The position numbers and the translations under genes are program-made. The notes below the pieces were generated by a model. That model saw only the letters and a program-made list of their open reading frames with translations, ran no database searches and had not been told where the DNA came from. A DNA stretch of 64,000 nucleotides from Panax quinquefolius (Eukaryota > Streptophyta > Magnoliopsida > Apiales > Araliaceae): positions 10,476,160-10,540,159 of the forward strand of contig CM035171.1 in NCBI GenBank assembly GCA_020205615.1, read 5' to 3'. Shown here in pieces: positions 50,948 to 61,378 of the stretch (the stretch's first letter is position 1; every line of letters starts with the position of its first letter).

Positions 50948-53668
50948 TGTGGCGACCCCAAAATAGGTCCATTCCATCCAACCCATTACGAAGTCGCCAA
51001 ATACATGGTATGCGAAACAACTACAACTTTATTATCACAACAATAAAGCATGAGTTAAATACAAATATTATCTTCAGACAATATTTATACTCAAATAAAT
51101 CCTCATCACATTTATTGATACATTATTTTACAAAATGGTGAGGACTACTAAACAATCCTTTCTAAAACCTTCATTCCATACCCGACTCATACCATTTATA
51201 TTCTCGCCTCCGAGAAGAAAAATGGAACAACAAGGAAAAGGGTGAGCTCAACTAGCCCGATAAAGAATGTTATGACTAAGATAATATACAACAAATTATC
51301 GTTAGTCTCAACAGGGAAAAAATCGATAGAATACAACAGCACAACAAGTTTCGGATCAATATTCATAGTGAAATAATAATTCATAGAAGAGTTACGTAGA
51401 GAATGAAATCTACTATAATCTATGAATTTAACGGTCCATCATCAATATTTTATCCACTGTAACATCAATCAATATTCATCTCAAAACAAATATTCATCTT
51501 TGCACTACAGCCAAAGATATTCATCAATCAGTCGTATTCATCTCAACACTGTTCATCTTTGCACTAAAGGCCAAAGATATTCATCGATCGGTCGTATTCA
51601 TTTAAACACCTTTTCATCTTTTGCACTTCTGGCCAAAGATATTCTTCAGAAATCATTCATCTTTTGCACTCTGGGCCAAAGATATTCTTGAAATCATTCA
51701 TCTTTTGCACTACTGAGCCAAAGATATTCAATAATATCATCATTTAAGACCGAGGATGATGAAAATATTTTTAAAGAATGAATCCGGTGAAACAAAATGA
51801 CAAGGATTAAGGATTAAGGATTCATACTTGGTTTTATCCACGTCCAAAAATACCTCAAAAATAATCATAGTGAAGTAAAATTCAAGAATGATCAAAATAT
51901 GGATACAATCAAAGCTAGTATCCGAATAGATATTTTAGGCGAAAAGAAAAATTTTCATTTTTGGTGAATAGTGTCGATATTCGTGAATAGTCAGAGTATC
52001 GTGAATAGTCTTAAGTATCACGTGAATAGTAACTCAGAACACCAAAAGATAGAAATTCCACAAAAAAATATTTTCACGCTTAATGAATAGTACTCGTGAA
52101 TAGTAACTCGTGAATAGTAACTCATGAATAGTAACTTCGTGAATAGTAACTCATGAATAGTAACCCAGAGCATGAAAAAGTTCCAAATTTGATAAAAAGT
52201 ACCAACCGATATTTCAAAGATAATGATATTGAAGAATTAATATCATTTGAGAAGAAAATAACATCCCTTACCTCAAAGAATCAAGACCGGAAGGAAAGGT
52301 CGAAAGTGATCTTTGAATGAAACTTGTTACAACAAAGAACTCTCAAAGTATCTAAATACTCACAAAATACGCTCAATAATAATGGAGAGAGAAAGAGAGA
52401 AAACTTATGTTTACGGTGTGATTTTCAATTTAACTTAGTCCTCTATTTACGGAAAATGTTTAAGACGTCAAGCGGACTTAACACTAACCAACGATGGCTT
52501 TACGCTACTATTCCCACCCACCACATTTGAAATAAAATTCAGCATATTTCTTCACCAACCACAAGTGGGGCCCACTCAATTCTAGAATTTTCCACCAAAA
52601 TCAATTATAAACCTAATTTAGAATCCGACACCTCTTAAAATTCACAACAAATCATTACGTGCATTTTAGCGGTTCAAAATTTGTGGACATATACTCAACT
52701 TATGTATGTATAACATACCCAAAAATTACCACAATCCAGCGGTGGGATTAAAATTATAACCCATAATATATCTCAAAACCCACGATTTGATTTTTAACAC
52801 CTCAATCAGATAAAATCTTGATAAAACACCTCAACAATAATTTCTTCATTAATAACCACATAAATAAATCCATCATTTATATTCATATAAAATAAATATT
52901 TCCTTATCATATGAATCAATAATTAATTATTCACAAATAATATTACGAGAATCACATTTATGACAACCAGTGTTCCGGGGAAGAGGGGCTTTCAATAAGG
53001 ATCTCTCACTTCTTGGCTGGCATGATTAGGTGACCAAACCTCTCCTTAGAGCGAAACTTCTAGACATTGCCAATAATGTTATCTAATAATATTATTCAAA
53101 TAATATGAATTATTGATCCGATAATGGGAAATCATGCAGTTGACAATTATGAAACAAAGAATAATATAAAATACCAACGACAATTATTGAATCAATAAAA
53201 TAAACTATTGAACAGTAACTACTGTAATAATTATTGAGTAGTGCCTTCTTACGTAAGGATCAATAATTCAACAATAATCATGTAATCTACTGGTATCTTC
53301 TTTGTGCGATGCGCGTATTCTTGTATTTTAACCACCGGGTATTCAGCGAGTCTTACTTGGTAACAACTACGTAGTTATTTTTAACCAACTTATATTTGTC
53401 GTTTTCTTCATCCAATCGCTTTTTACATTATGGGCCCTTACACATTTTTGTAGCGTAATGCATCGAATATTCCTGACAAGCAGATGCGAATATTCCACGA
53501 CCAAACGAATATTCCCAACAAAAAATGAATATTTTATAACCACTTGCTTATTTTGAAATATTTGCGTATTTAACCCTTAACTATCCACATTAATCAAATC
53601 AACCCTTACTATTTCAAGATAATAAATAAAGGAAATTGCTTTTTATTTAAAAAATTTGAGGTCTTACA
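50948..53668 (-). repeat. Gypsy 3' LTR (left)
   Basis: TGTGGCGACCCC … GAGGTCTTACA. Contains a hairpin array (51490-51735) and GTGAATAGTAACT units (52080-52165). Pairs with 56734-59464. Confidence 0.88.
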
Positions 53669-53799
53669 ACCTCCCTCCTTATGAAATTTTCGTCCTCGAA
53701 ATTGGCGACGTACAGTGTTTGAAAAGGTAAAGATACCTCGCTTTCATTTTCGTTTCCAACTCCAGGTCATTTCCTCTATAGCATGATTCCTCCACAAAA

Positions 53800-54195
53800 C
53801 TTTAACTTGTGGTATGACCTTTCTTAGCGTAGGACATGCTCCTTTCTATCCAAAATCTTGGCGGTACCTCCTCCTCATACGTTAAGTCTTGGCTATCTCG
53901 TCCGGTTCTAACTTCAATAGCGTAGTTGAATTCGTCCACATATTTACGTAACATCGATCGTGAAAAGCGTTATGAACACGCGTCATACTTAAGCGTTAAA
54001 GCGAGTTTATAGGCCACGATTCCTACTCGATCGAGGATTTCAAATAAATCGAAGGTTTGAGCTTTCTCACCTCACCGATTCTCGCTTTTGAAATAACAAC
54101 TTCTTGCACCTCCTTCTTCAAATTCATCACTCGGTGTGTAGCTTGAGCGACTTTAACTTTATCGATTAAAAGTCGATTATACTCGTATATCATCA
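53800..54195 (-). pseudogene. Gypsy integrase C-terminal fragment
   Basis: The minus strand reads DKVKVAQATHRVMNLKKEVQ…, then in shifted frames a segment like ILDRVGIVAYKLAL and VHNAFHDRCYV. This is the family's end-of-integrase pattern (R-VG-x-VAY-x-L-LP … VHNVFHVS-x-L). The catalytic core (HH-CC and DDE) is not found between this and the RNase H fragment. Frameshifts throughout. Confidence 0.65.
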
Positions 54196-54279
54196 CGTGC
54201 ATCGTATATCATCACGTGGGTACCTAGAGTTTTCATCTCCATCTCTATTATTTGTATATTATCTGAAATGAGTCTTTGA

Positions 54280-54525
54280 TAATATTGTACTCAGATTTAT
54301 ACGATCTTCTACTCAACACGTCGGCTACCACGTTCGACTTTTCTAGGATGGCATGGTGAACATATCTTTGAAATGAGTCTCCTCTTGAGTTCTTGAAGCT
54401 CTTCCCACATTCCTTGCTCCATTTGAATTTTGTATCTCTATGAGTCGACTACGTTAATGGAATAGCGATTCGAGAATATCCTTCAACGAATCTCCGATAA
54501 TAACCAACTAAGCCTGAAAGCTACG
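54280..54525 (-). pseudogene. Gypsy reverse transcriptase / RNase H fragments
   Basis: The minus strand at about 54520-54450 gives SFLGLVGYYRRFVEG…, the conserved RT connection segment (FLGL-x-GYYR-x-F). At 54360-54310 it gives EKSNVVADVLSRR, the RNase H end (N-x-VADALSR). The palm domain with its catalytic aspartates is missing. The two motifs lie much closer than in an intact element, so a large part was deleted. Confidence 0.75.
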
Positions 54526-54878
54526 TATTTTGATTCTCGACTTAGGTTTGCTCTCAGCTGTGACTCATATCCCAACCTTGGATAAGACGTCACAATGACA
54601 CCTATCAGTTTTACTTATCGCATACGAATATGGCGCCCCTCTAGAGAGTCGGCTTAGGTGAATTCCACAAAGGAAGTCTGAGATAAAAGGCTCATGTACC
54701 AAATTCTATAGTTGAATTTTAACTCACGAAGTTCAATAGGAGCCATTCGATATGAGATTTTAGAAATGAGTTTTGTACGGGTTCAAAGTCGATACAAAAT
54801 TTAATATCGATCTTTGGGAGTAAGCCGATAAATTCTTTGAAATACGTCGGGAAAAATCAATAACAACAAGAATATTAT

Positions 54879-55294
54879 TCAAATCGGCGTGTCTTTATTC
54901 AAATCCATAACATGGACTAAGAAAACTTGACATCCGTAATAAGCGAATGACTTCATGGCTTGATATGAAAATGTTTGACTACAATGGTTTGATTGCTTGA
55001 GTTGAATAACGAGTTGCTTAGGAATATGAAAACTAACAACCTTACAAAAGCAATCAATTTTGGCATGATGAGTAGTTAACCAATCAATCCCCAAAAGCAA
55101 GTATCTTTAAAAGAGATAAGGTCAACAGGTAAGGTAATGGTGCCAACTTGAATCAAACAAGATTTTTTAAACAACGGATGTAATGAAAGTTTCTCTAGCA
55201 GAGTCTCCATAAATAGGTCAAAGTCTAATTTCTCCGTAGTCGAGTTCAAGCGTTGGCGCTTAAGCAAAGAGATAAAAGAATGGGTAGAAGGCAA
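54879..55294 (-). pseudogene. Gypsy protease region fragment
   Basis: The minus-strand frames contain LLGIDWLTTHHAKIDC, the family's conserved stretch at the end of the protease (I-L-G-M-D-W-L), preceded by FDLFMETLLEKLSL-like sequence with weak similarity to the region downstream of the zinc knuckle. Two overlapping frames are needed, so a frameshift lies near 55090. Confidence 0.75.
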
Positions 55295-55479
55295 AGGTAT
55301 CTAATAAGGTATAAACTTGCAAGAATTTATAATTAACTAACTTGATGCTAACCGTTCGGGTTCCTCATATTTTAATGGTCACGACAAAGCGCTCTTCCGA
55401 GAATCGTTGACTTTGACTTTTTACGGGACATATTTTTGAGTCACCATTCCATTGGTGGTTTCGATATCGTCTGATCTCG

Positions 55480-56440
55480 AAGCGATATGTCCTTCTTTCC
55501 ACAATTATAGCATACCTTAAGCTGTTGGCGGGCGGTTTGGTGATATATCCCTCTTTCCGCATTTGTAACATACGATCGATGGTCTTTCTCCTCCTTGGAA
55601 CCGGTTGCCCTTTGGTATTGGCGTCTTCACATAAGTCGTTGTTGAATCTCCTCTTTTTAAAATCTCCTCCCAACTCGCTTCTTCTATTTTCATGGCCACG
55701 ATTACCACGGAGTGGTTACCGCCTTTGTCCGTATTCTTCTTTCTCCCTTTGGTTATCGTTATTACGATGATCGCTATCTTTGGTATGATCCTGGTTATGG
55801 TCCTCGGTTGAGCGTCTTTCGTTATCTCGCTCTAACAAATGAGCCACATTTTACAACATCTGAATAGAGAAAATTTATGAGAAATGAGATCTTTGGCGTA
55901 TCTTAGGGTTTCAAACTCTCGAAACATCCGCGTCATACGTTCCTCATTCTCCACCAAATGAGGTGCAAACTGGATAACTCATGAAACTTCGCTTCGTCTT
56001 TGGGACACGTCATTGTTATTACGCTCAATCTAATAAACTCCACTTCCTTCGTATACGACGAATACTTTCGGGAAAGTACTTGTCATTGAATCACATTTTG
56101 AAATGTCTCCGTGACATCTTTGAGTGCGGTGAATGGAGTACGCTTCCTGATTCCCACCGATGTCTGCCTACCATACGGAACATAAAAGTAGCGAATGGAA
56201 CTTTACGTTCCTTCCGTGCATCCCAAGACATCGAATATCTTGGTAATTTGCTTGACCCGTGTTTCGCCGTGATCGGATCGCTTTCCCAGTGCGGTGGTCC
56301 TGACTCTTTGAAGCTTGCTTTTTGTGACCACAGTGAATTGCTATCATCTCCTCATGTATTTTGAACACGAGTCTCCTCAAATCGATTTTGCATGAGCTGC
56401 AAAAAGCTTCTAAACATCCCTCGTTCATCATCTGCTTTCG
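55480..56440 (-). pseudogene. Gypsy gag with zinc knuckle, decayed
   Basis: On the minus strand, FAPHLVENEERMTRMFREF at about 55965-55910 matches the retrotransposon gag pattern (FAP-x-LV-x-x-E-x-x-x-x-x-x-F). IVCYKCGKRD near 55590-55560 is a CCHC knuckle start in which the histidine part is damaged. Frameshifts occur between and within these segments. Confidence 0.7.
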
Positions 56441-56733
56441 GTGGTGTTATTCACAGGAGGTACATTGCCGACTATTTGCACGTTCTCCTCGTTGTTAAAT
56501 CTGAGCATCTCCACGGTCTCATTTACACCACTATTAATATTCTCGATTCGACATTCTCGATTCTTTGTCATAAAACAAGGGTTAATTAAGGAAATCAATC
56601 ACATAATATCCTATATCTTGACCAACTAACAAATAAGCTTAGGTAGGACACACTATGAAAAGGATTTACTCGTCTCTCCCTCTAGTTCTATTCCCAGATC
56701 TCATGGGAGATCATATCCCTAAGCTCGATACAG

Positions 56734-59464
56734 TGTGGCGACCCCAAAATAGGTCCATTCCATCCAACCCATTACGAGTGCCAAATACATGGTACGTAAA
56801 CAACTACAACTTTATTATCACAACAATAAAGCGTGAGTTTAAATACAAATATTATCTTCTAGACAATATTTATACTCAAATAAATCCTCATCACATTTAT
56901 TGATACATTATTTTCAAAAATGGTGAGGACTACTAAACAATCCTTTCTAAAACCTTCATTCCATACCCAGGCTCATACATTTATATTCTCGCCTCACGAG
57001 AAGAAAAATGGAACAACAAGGAAAAGGGTGAGCTCAACTAGCCCGGTAAAGAATGTTATGACTAAGATAATATACAACAAATTATCGTTAGTCTCCAACA
57101 GGAAAAAAATCGATAGAATACAATGAATGACAAGTTTGGATCAATATTCGCGGTGAAATAATAATTCATAGAAGAGTTCGTAGAGAATGAAATCTACTAT
57201 AATCTATGAATTTAACGATCCATCATCAATATTTTATCCTGTAACATCAATCGATATTCATCTCAAATCAAATATTCATCTTTGCCTTCTGAGCGGCCAA
57301 AGATATTCATCAATCGATCAGTCGTGTTCATCTCAACACTGTTCATCTTTGCACTAAAGGCCAAAGATATTCATCGATCGGTCATGTTCATTTAAACACC
57401 TTTTCATCTTTGCACTTCTGGGCCAAAGATATTCTTCGAGAAATCATTCATCTTTGCACTACTGGGCCAAAAGATATTCTTGAAATCATTCATCTTTTTG
57501 CCACTACTGGCCAAAGATATTCAATAATATCATCATTTAAGGTGAGGATGATGAAAATATTTTAAAAAGAACGAATCCGGTGAAACAAAATGACAAGGAT
57601 TAAGGATTAAGGATTCATACTTGGTTTTATCCGTCAAAAATACCTCAAAAATAATCATAGTGAAGTAAAATTCAAGAATGATCAAAACATGGATCTGATC
57701 AAAGCTAGTATCCGAATAGATATTTTAGACGAAAAGAAAAATTTTCATTTTTAAGGTGAATAGTGTAAATGATTCGTGAATAGGTTGAGTATCGTGAATA
57801 GTCTTGCGAGTATCGTGAATAGTAACTCACACCAAAAGATAGAAATTCCACAAAAAAACATTTTCACGCTTCATGAATAGTAATCGTGAATAGTAACTCG
57901 TGAATAGTAACTCATGAATAGTAACTTCGTGAATAGTAACTCATGAATAGTAACCCCGACATGAAAAAGTTCCAAATTTGATAAAAGTACCAACCAATAT
58001 TTCAAAGATAATGATATTGAAGAATTAATATCATTTGAGAAGAAAATAACATCCCTTACCTCAAAGAATCGATTGCCGGAAGGAAAGGTCGAAAGTGATC
58101 TTTGAATGAAACTTGTTACGAGCAAAGAACTCTCAAAGTATCTAAATACTCACAAAATCGCTCAATAATATGGAGAGAGAGAAGAGAAAACTTATGTTTA
58201 CGGTGTGATTTTCAATTCTAACTTAGTCCCTCTATTTACGAGAGGAAAATGTTAAGACGCAAGAAGCGGACTTAACACTCTGACACGATGGCTTTTACTG
58301 CTACTATTCCCACCCACCACATTTGAAATAAAATTCAGCACATTTCTTCACCAACCACAAGTGGGGCCCACTCAATTCTAGAATTTTCCACCAAAATCAA
58401 TTATAAACCTAATTTAGAATCAACACCTCTTAAAATTCACAACAAATCATTCGTGCATTTTAACGGTTCAAAATTTGTGGACATATACTCAACTTATGTA
58501 TGTATAACATACCCAAAAATTACCACAATCCAAGCGGTCGGATTAAAAATTATAACCCCATAATATATCTGAAACCCACGATTTGATTTTTAACACCTCA
58601 ATCCAGATAAAAAATCTTGATAAAACACCTCAACAATAATTTCTTCATTAATAACCACATAAATAAATCCATCATTTATATTCATATAAAATAAATATTT
58701 CCTTATCATATGAATCAATAATTAATTATTCACAAATAATATTACGAGAATCACATTTATAATGACCGAGTGTTCCCGGGAAAGGGGCTTTCGATAAGGA
58801 TCTCTCCTTCTTGGCGGCGCAATTAGGTGACCAAACCTCTCCTTAGAGCCGAACTTTCTAGACATTGCCAATAATGTTATCTAATAATATTATTCAAATA
58901 ATATGAATTATTGATGCGATAATGGGAAATCTTGTGCGATGACAATTATTGAAAGCAATGATAATATAAAATACCAACGCGACAATTATTGAATCAATAA
59001 AATAAACTATTGAGCGGTAACTCTTTTGTAATAATTATTGAGTAGTGCCTTTTACGTAAGGATCAATAATTCAATCAATATCATGCAATACTGGTGTCTT
59101 CTTTGTGCGACACGCGCGTATTCATCGTATTTTAACCACCGGGTATTCCAGCGGTACTTGAATAACAACTTCGAAGTTATTTTTAACCAACTTATATTTG
59201 TCGTTTTCTTCATCCAATCAACTTTCCGTTATGGGCCCACACATGGTCGCTACCGTCGTAAATACGAATATTCACAGAAGCGATCACGAATATTCCACGA
59301 CCAAACGAATATTCCCAAAAAATGAATATTTTATAACCACTTGCTTATTTTGAAATATTTGCGTATTTAACCTTAACTATCCACATTAATCAAATCAACC
59401 CTTACTATTTCAAGATAATAAATAAAGGAAATTCCTTTTATTTAAAAAAATTTGAGGTCTTCTG
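56734..59464 (-). repeat. Gypsy 5' LTR (right)
   Basis: TGTGGCGACCCC … GAGGTCTTCTG. Contains a hairpin array (57270-57530) and GTGAATAGTAACT units (57875-57955). Pairs with 50948-53668. Confidence 0.88.
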
Positions 59465-59469
59465 ATAGT

Positions 59470-59519
59470 AATTAAAAAAAATTTGAATACTTTTATTTCA
59501 TAAATTTTGGGGTCTTACA
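59470..59519 (-). repeat. LTR 2 of the LARD-like element, last 50 bp
   Basis: AATTAAAAAAAATTTGAATA … GGGGTCTTACA matches the end of LTR 1 (43689-43734) and closes LTR 2 after the gypsy insertion. It is followed by the TTTGC duplication. Confidence 0.85.
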
Positions 59520-59524
59520 TTTGC

Positions 59525-59962
59525 TGACCTCTGAAAGGCGTACGGCAGAGCTCTAGAATCGAGATCGGTCTTGAAGTCTGGCGATTTCACGGATGAGGCC
59601 TTTGGAAGGAAGAAGAACATATGAGAGCTCAATTGATTTTTTGGTACTTTCTAATTTCTCTGAGGGCGACGGTTAGGGGACGAAGCGATGGGGCTTTTTC
59701 ACTCCAATCGATGGTCAATTTGATTTGCAGCGGCTTTGGTGGCGATTGCTTTCTCGGGCCTTGCTTGGCCGTGGACTGGACTTCTGAGCGATTTATTTGG
59801 TATGAGCCATTGTCATTACATGTTCTTGATATACTAAAACAACTTTGGGAAAATGAATTTGGTATTCTCTCATATCTCGTGGTATTAGAAAGCGGGGAGG
59901 AATTAAGCAGGTGAGGAAGAATCTGAAAAAAAGACTTAAATACCCTTTAGATCCACGTGTGT
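59525..59962. other. Right interior of the TIR element
   Basis: Between the retrotransposon and the right inverted end. A 97-residue open frame on the + strand (59621-59914) has no recognisable domain. G-rich, exon-like sequence here contrasts with the AT-rich surroundings and may be captured host DNA. No product is named. Confidence 0.4.
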
Positions 59963-60126
59963 GCTTTAATAGGTCATTTTTTGGGTTAAATCATAAAAGT
60001 GTGCATTTTGTTCAGTAAAATAAAGTATGGGGTGTACTTAGACACCTTTTTCACTTTGGGGTGCAAATATCAACACCGGAGTAAAGTTTGGGGTGCATTT
60101 GTCTTTTAGTCTATATATATATATAT

Positions 60127-60505
60127 AGAGTCCGGTTCCAGTCCGGACGTCCGGATTTTATCCTGTCCGGACTTTTTTTATTTTATTTTTTTTGCTTTTT
60201 TTTTTAAAACAACTAAAAAAAATACTTAATATTTTATGAAATTGAATTTTTTTCATAATAAAGTGTGTTGGGGATAATTTGGGTACGTATAACAAAACAT
60301 GGTGGTACAGTCTGTGCAGACTGTACCACCAATTTTTTGGTATAGGTATTCAAATCACTCCCAAAACATTGTATTATGGAAAAATTTCAGTTCCATAAAA
60401 TATTAATTATTTTTTTTAGTTGTTTTAAAAAAAAAACAAAAAAACACAAAAAAAATTTGGTCCGTCTTTTACTCCAGTCCGGGCGTCCGGACTGGATCCG
60501 CTGCG
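60127..60505. mobile_element. GTCCGGA foldback element, copy 2
   Basis: Begins GAGTCCGGTTCCAGTCCGGA and ends with the inverted form (CAGTCCGGGCGTCCGGACTGG), between (TA)n tracts. Centre: GGTGGTACAGTCTGTGCAGA followed by its complement (CTGTACCACC). Its arms share ACAACTAAAAAAAA, CATAATAAAGTGT and TTCAGTTCCATAA words with the copy at 19223-19552, so they are one family about 40 kb apart. Confidence 0.82.
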
Positions 60506-60522
60506 TATATATATATATATAT

Positions 60523-60737
60523 ATGGGGAGTGATCCATAGCCAAATTTGAATAAAAGCTTCATCCATTAATTCATTTATGTGATCAAAAAGGTGAAATTA
60601 TTCTCATTCGCATAATTGTCATGCGGATGGTGGACTATATCCATATAATAATTATATGGATGTATGGAATATACCATTCACACAATTATTATGTGGATGT
60701 GATATAATTTCTGAATTTCTATCTGACTATTATGTGG

Positions 60738-60738
<1 letters not shown>
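60523..60738. mobile_element. (TA)n-bounded module with GGGGAGTGATCCATAG end
   Basis: Lies between (TA)n at 60506-60522 and 60739-60771. The left edge is GGGGAGTGATCCATAGCC. The interior has inverted words around TATTATGTGGAT and ATCCATATAATAATTATATGGAT (split hairpin at 60636-60662). Likely a small non-autonomous element. Confidence 0.5.
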
Positions 60739-60774
<36 letters not shown>

Positions 60775-60969
60775 TGGGGAAGGTGTTGATTTTGATGATT
60801 TTTTTATCGCTGGAAATCATGTTTTTAAAAATTAGTTTAGATTGTACTTGGATGTGATATGCTAGATAAGACACGTTTAAGAATTATGTATTTTAATCCC
60901 CTTAATGGTAGTTGTAAATAAAAATAGCTTTGGGTTGTTATAGTATTTGGTAATATAGCTAGGTTTTAG

Positions 60970-61037
<68 letters not shown>

Positions 61038-61338
61038 CTTCAATAGAAGAAGAACAAATATAAATGGTCAAGGAGTTTAATTAATATTGAGCATTTACAA
61101 CTTGTTGGCTGTAAATGCATCATTTGAATTAATGATCCGCCTAAGACCAGTACTACGTACTATATGTACTATGATGTTGGAAAGTTACGTTGTTTCAATC
61201 ATAATTTTTTTTTTGCTTTTTTGCTTTTCTTCATTTGGATAGGGATAAAAGAAAATTATTTCTCTCTCGTCAGTTTAATCTATAGTACGGGTACGGAAAT
61301 TATTATAGAATTCTACAAATAATAGTGATAGTTTCGCA

Positions 61339-61376
<38 letters not shown>
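60739..61376. repeat. Three (TA)n tracts with short spacers
   Basis: (TA)n at 60739-60771, 60975-61033 and 61340-61376. The spacers (60772-60974 and 61034-61339) show no coding sequence or clear inverted ends. Confidence 0.85.

Positions 61377-61378
<2 letters not shown>

Larger units (their letters stand above)
50948..59464 (-). mobile_element. Gypsy LTR retrotransposon with decayed gag-pol, 8.5 kb
   Basis: Flanked by ATAGT at 50943-50947 and 59465-59469, inside the LTR 2 minisatellite. LTRs are 50948-53668 and 56734-59464 (2,721 and 2,731 bp), very similar apart from scattered small differences. The last bases of the right copy read CTG where ACA is expected. Minus orientation: the polypurine tract (minus strand AAGGAGGGAGGT) is at 53669-53680, and a primer-site remnant (minus strand TGTATCGAGC) lies at 56722-56732. 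The interior of about 3 kb carries fragments in gypsy order. Confidence 0.88.
39823..59519 (-). mobile_element. LARD-like gypsy-type element with nested insertions
   Basis: Flanked by TTTGC at 39818-39822 and 59520-59524. LTR 1 is 39823-43734 (3,912 bp). LTR 2 is 44223-59519, interrupted by a solo LTR and by a full gypsy element; its own parts sum to about 3.9 kb. The interior is only about 490 bp. Orientation is minus: the polypurine tract (minus strand ATAAGGAGGGAGAT) abuts LTR 1, and a primer-binding-like TGGTGTCGAGC on the minus strand abuts LTR 2. No gag or pol. Long LTRs with a short non-coding interior fit a large retrotransposon derivative. Confidence 0.85.
38687..60111. mobile_element. 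21.4-kb TIR element (MULE-like?) with nested retrotransposons
   Basis: The + strand from 38687 and the minus strand from 60111 both begin GACTAAAAGACAAA and stay nearly identical for about 125 bp (shared words GGTGTTGATATTTGCACCCC, AAGTGAAAAAGGTGTCTAAG, AAAATGCACACTTTTATGAT), then diverge gradually over about 30 bp more. Both ends abut (TA)n, so a target duplication cannot be read. Excluding the nested retrotransposon (39823-59519), the element is about 1.7 kb. Long TIRs and apparently captured sequence suggest a Mutator-like element, but no transposase is seen. Confidence 0.72.

Noticed and set aside
59621..59914. 97-residue open frame as a host gene
   Set aside because: No domain, no start context or splice partner, and it lies inside the TIR element next to a retrotransposon; kept only as possible captured sequence.
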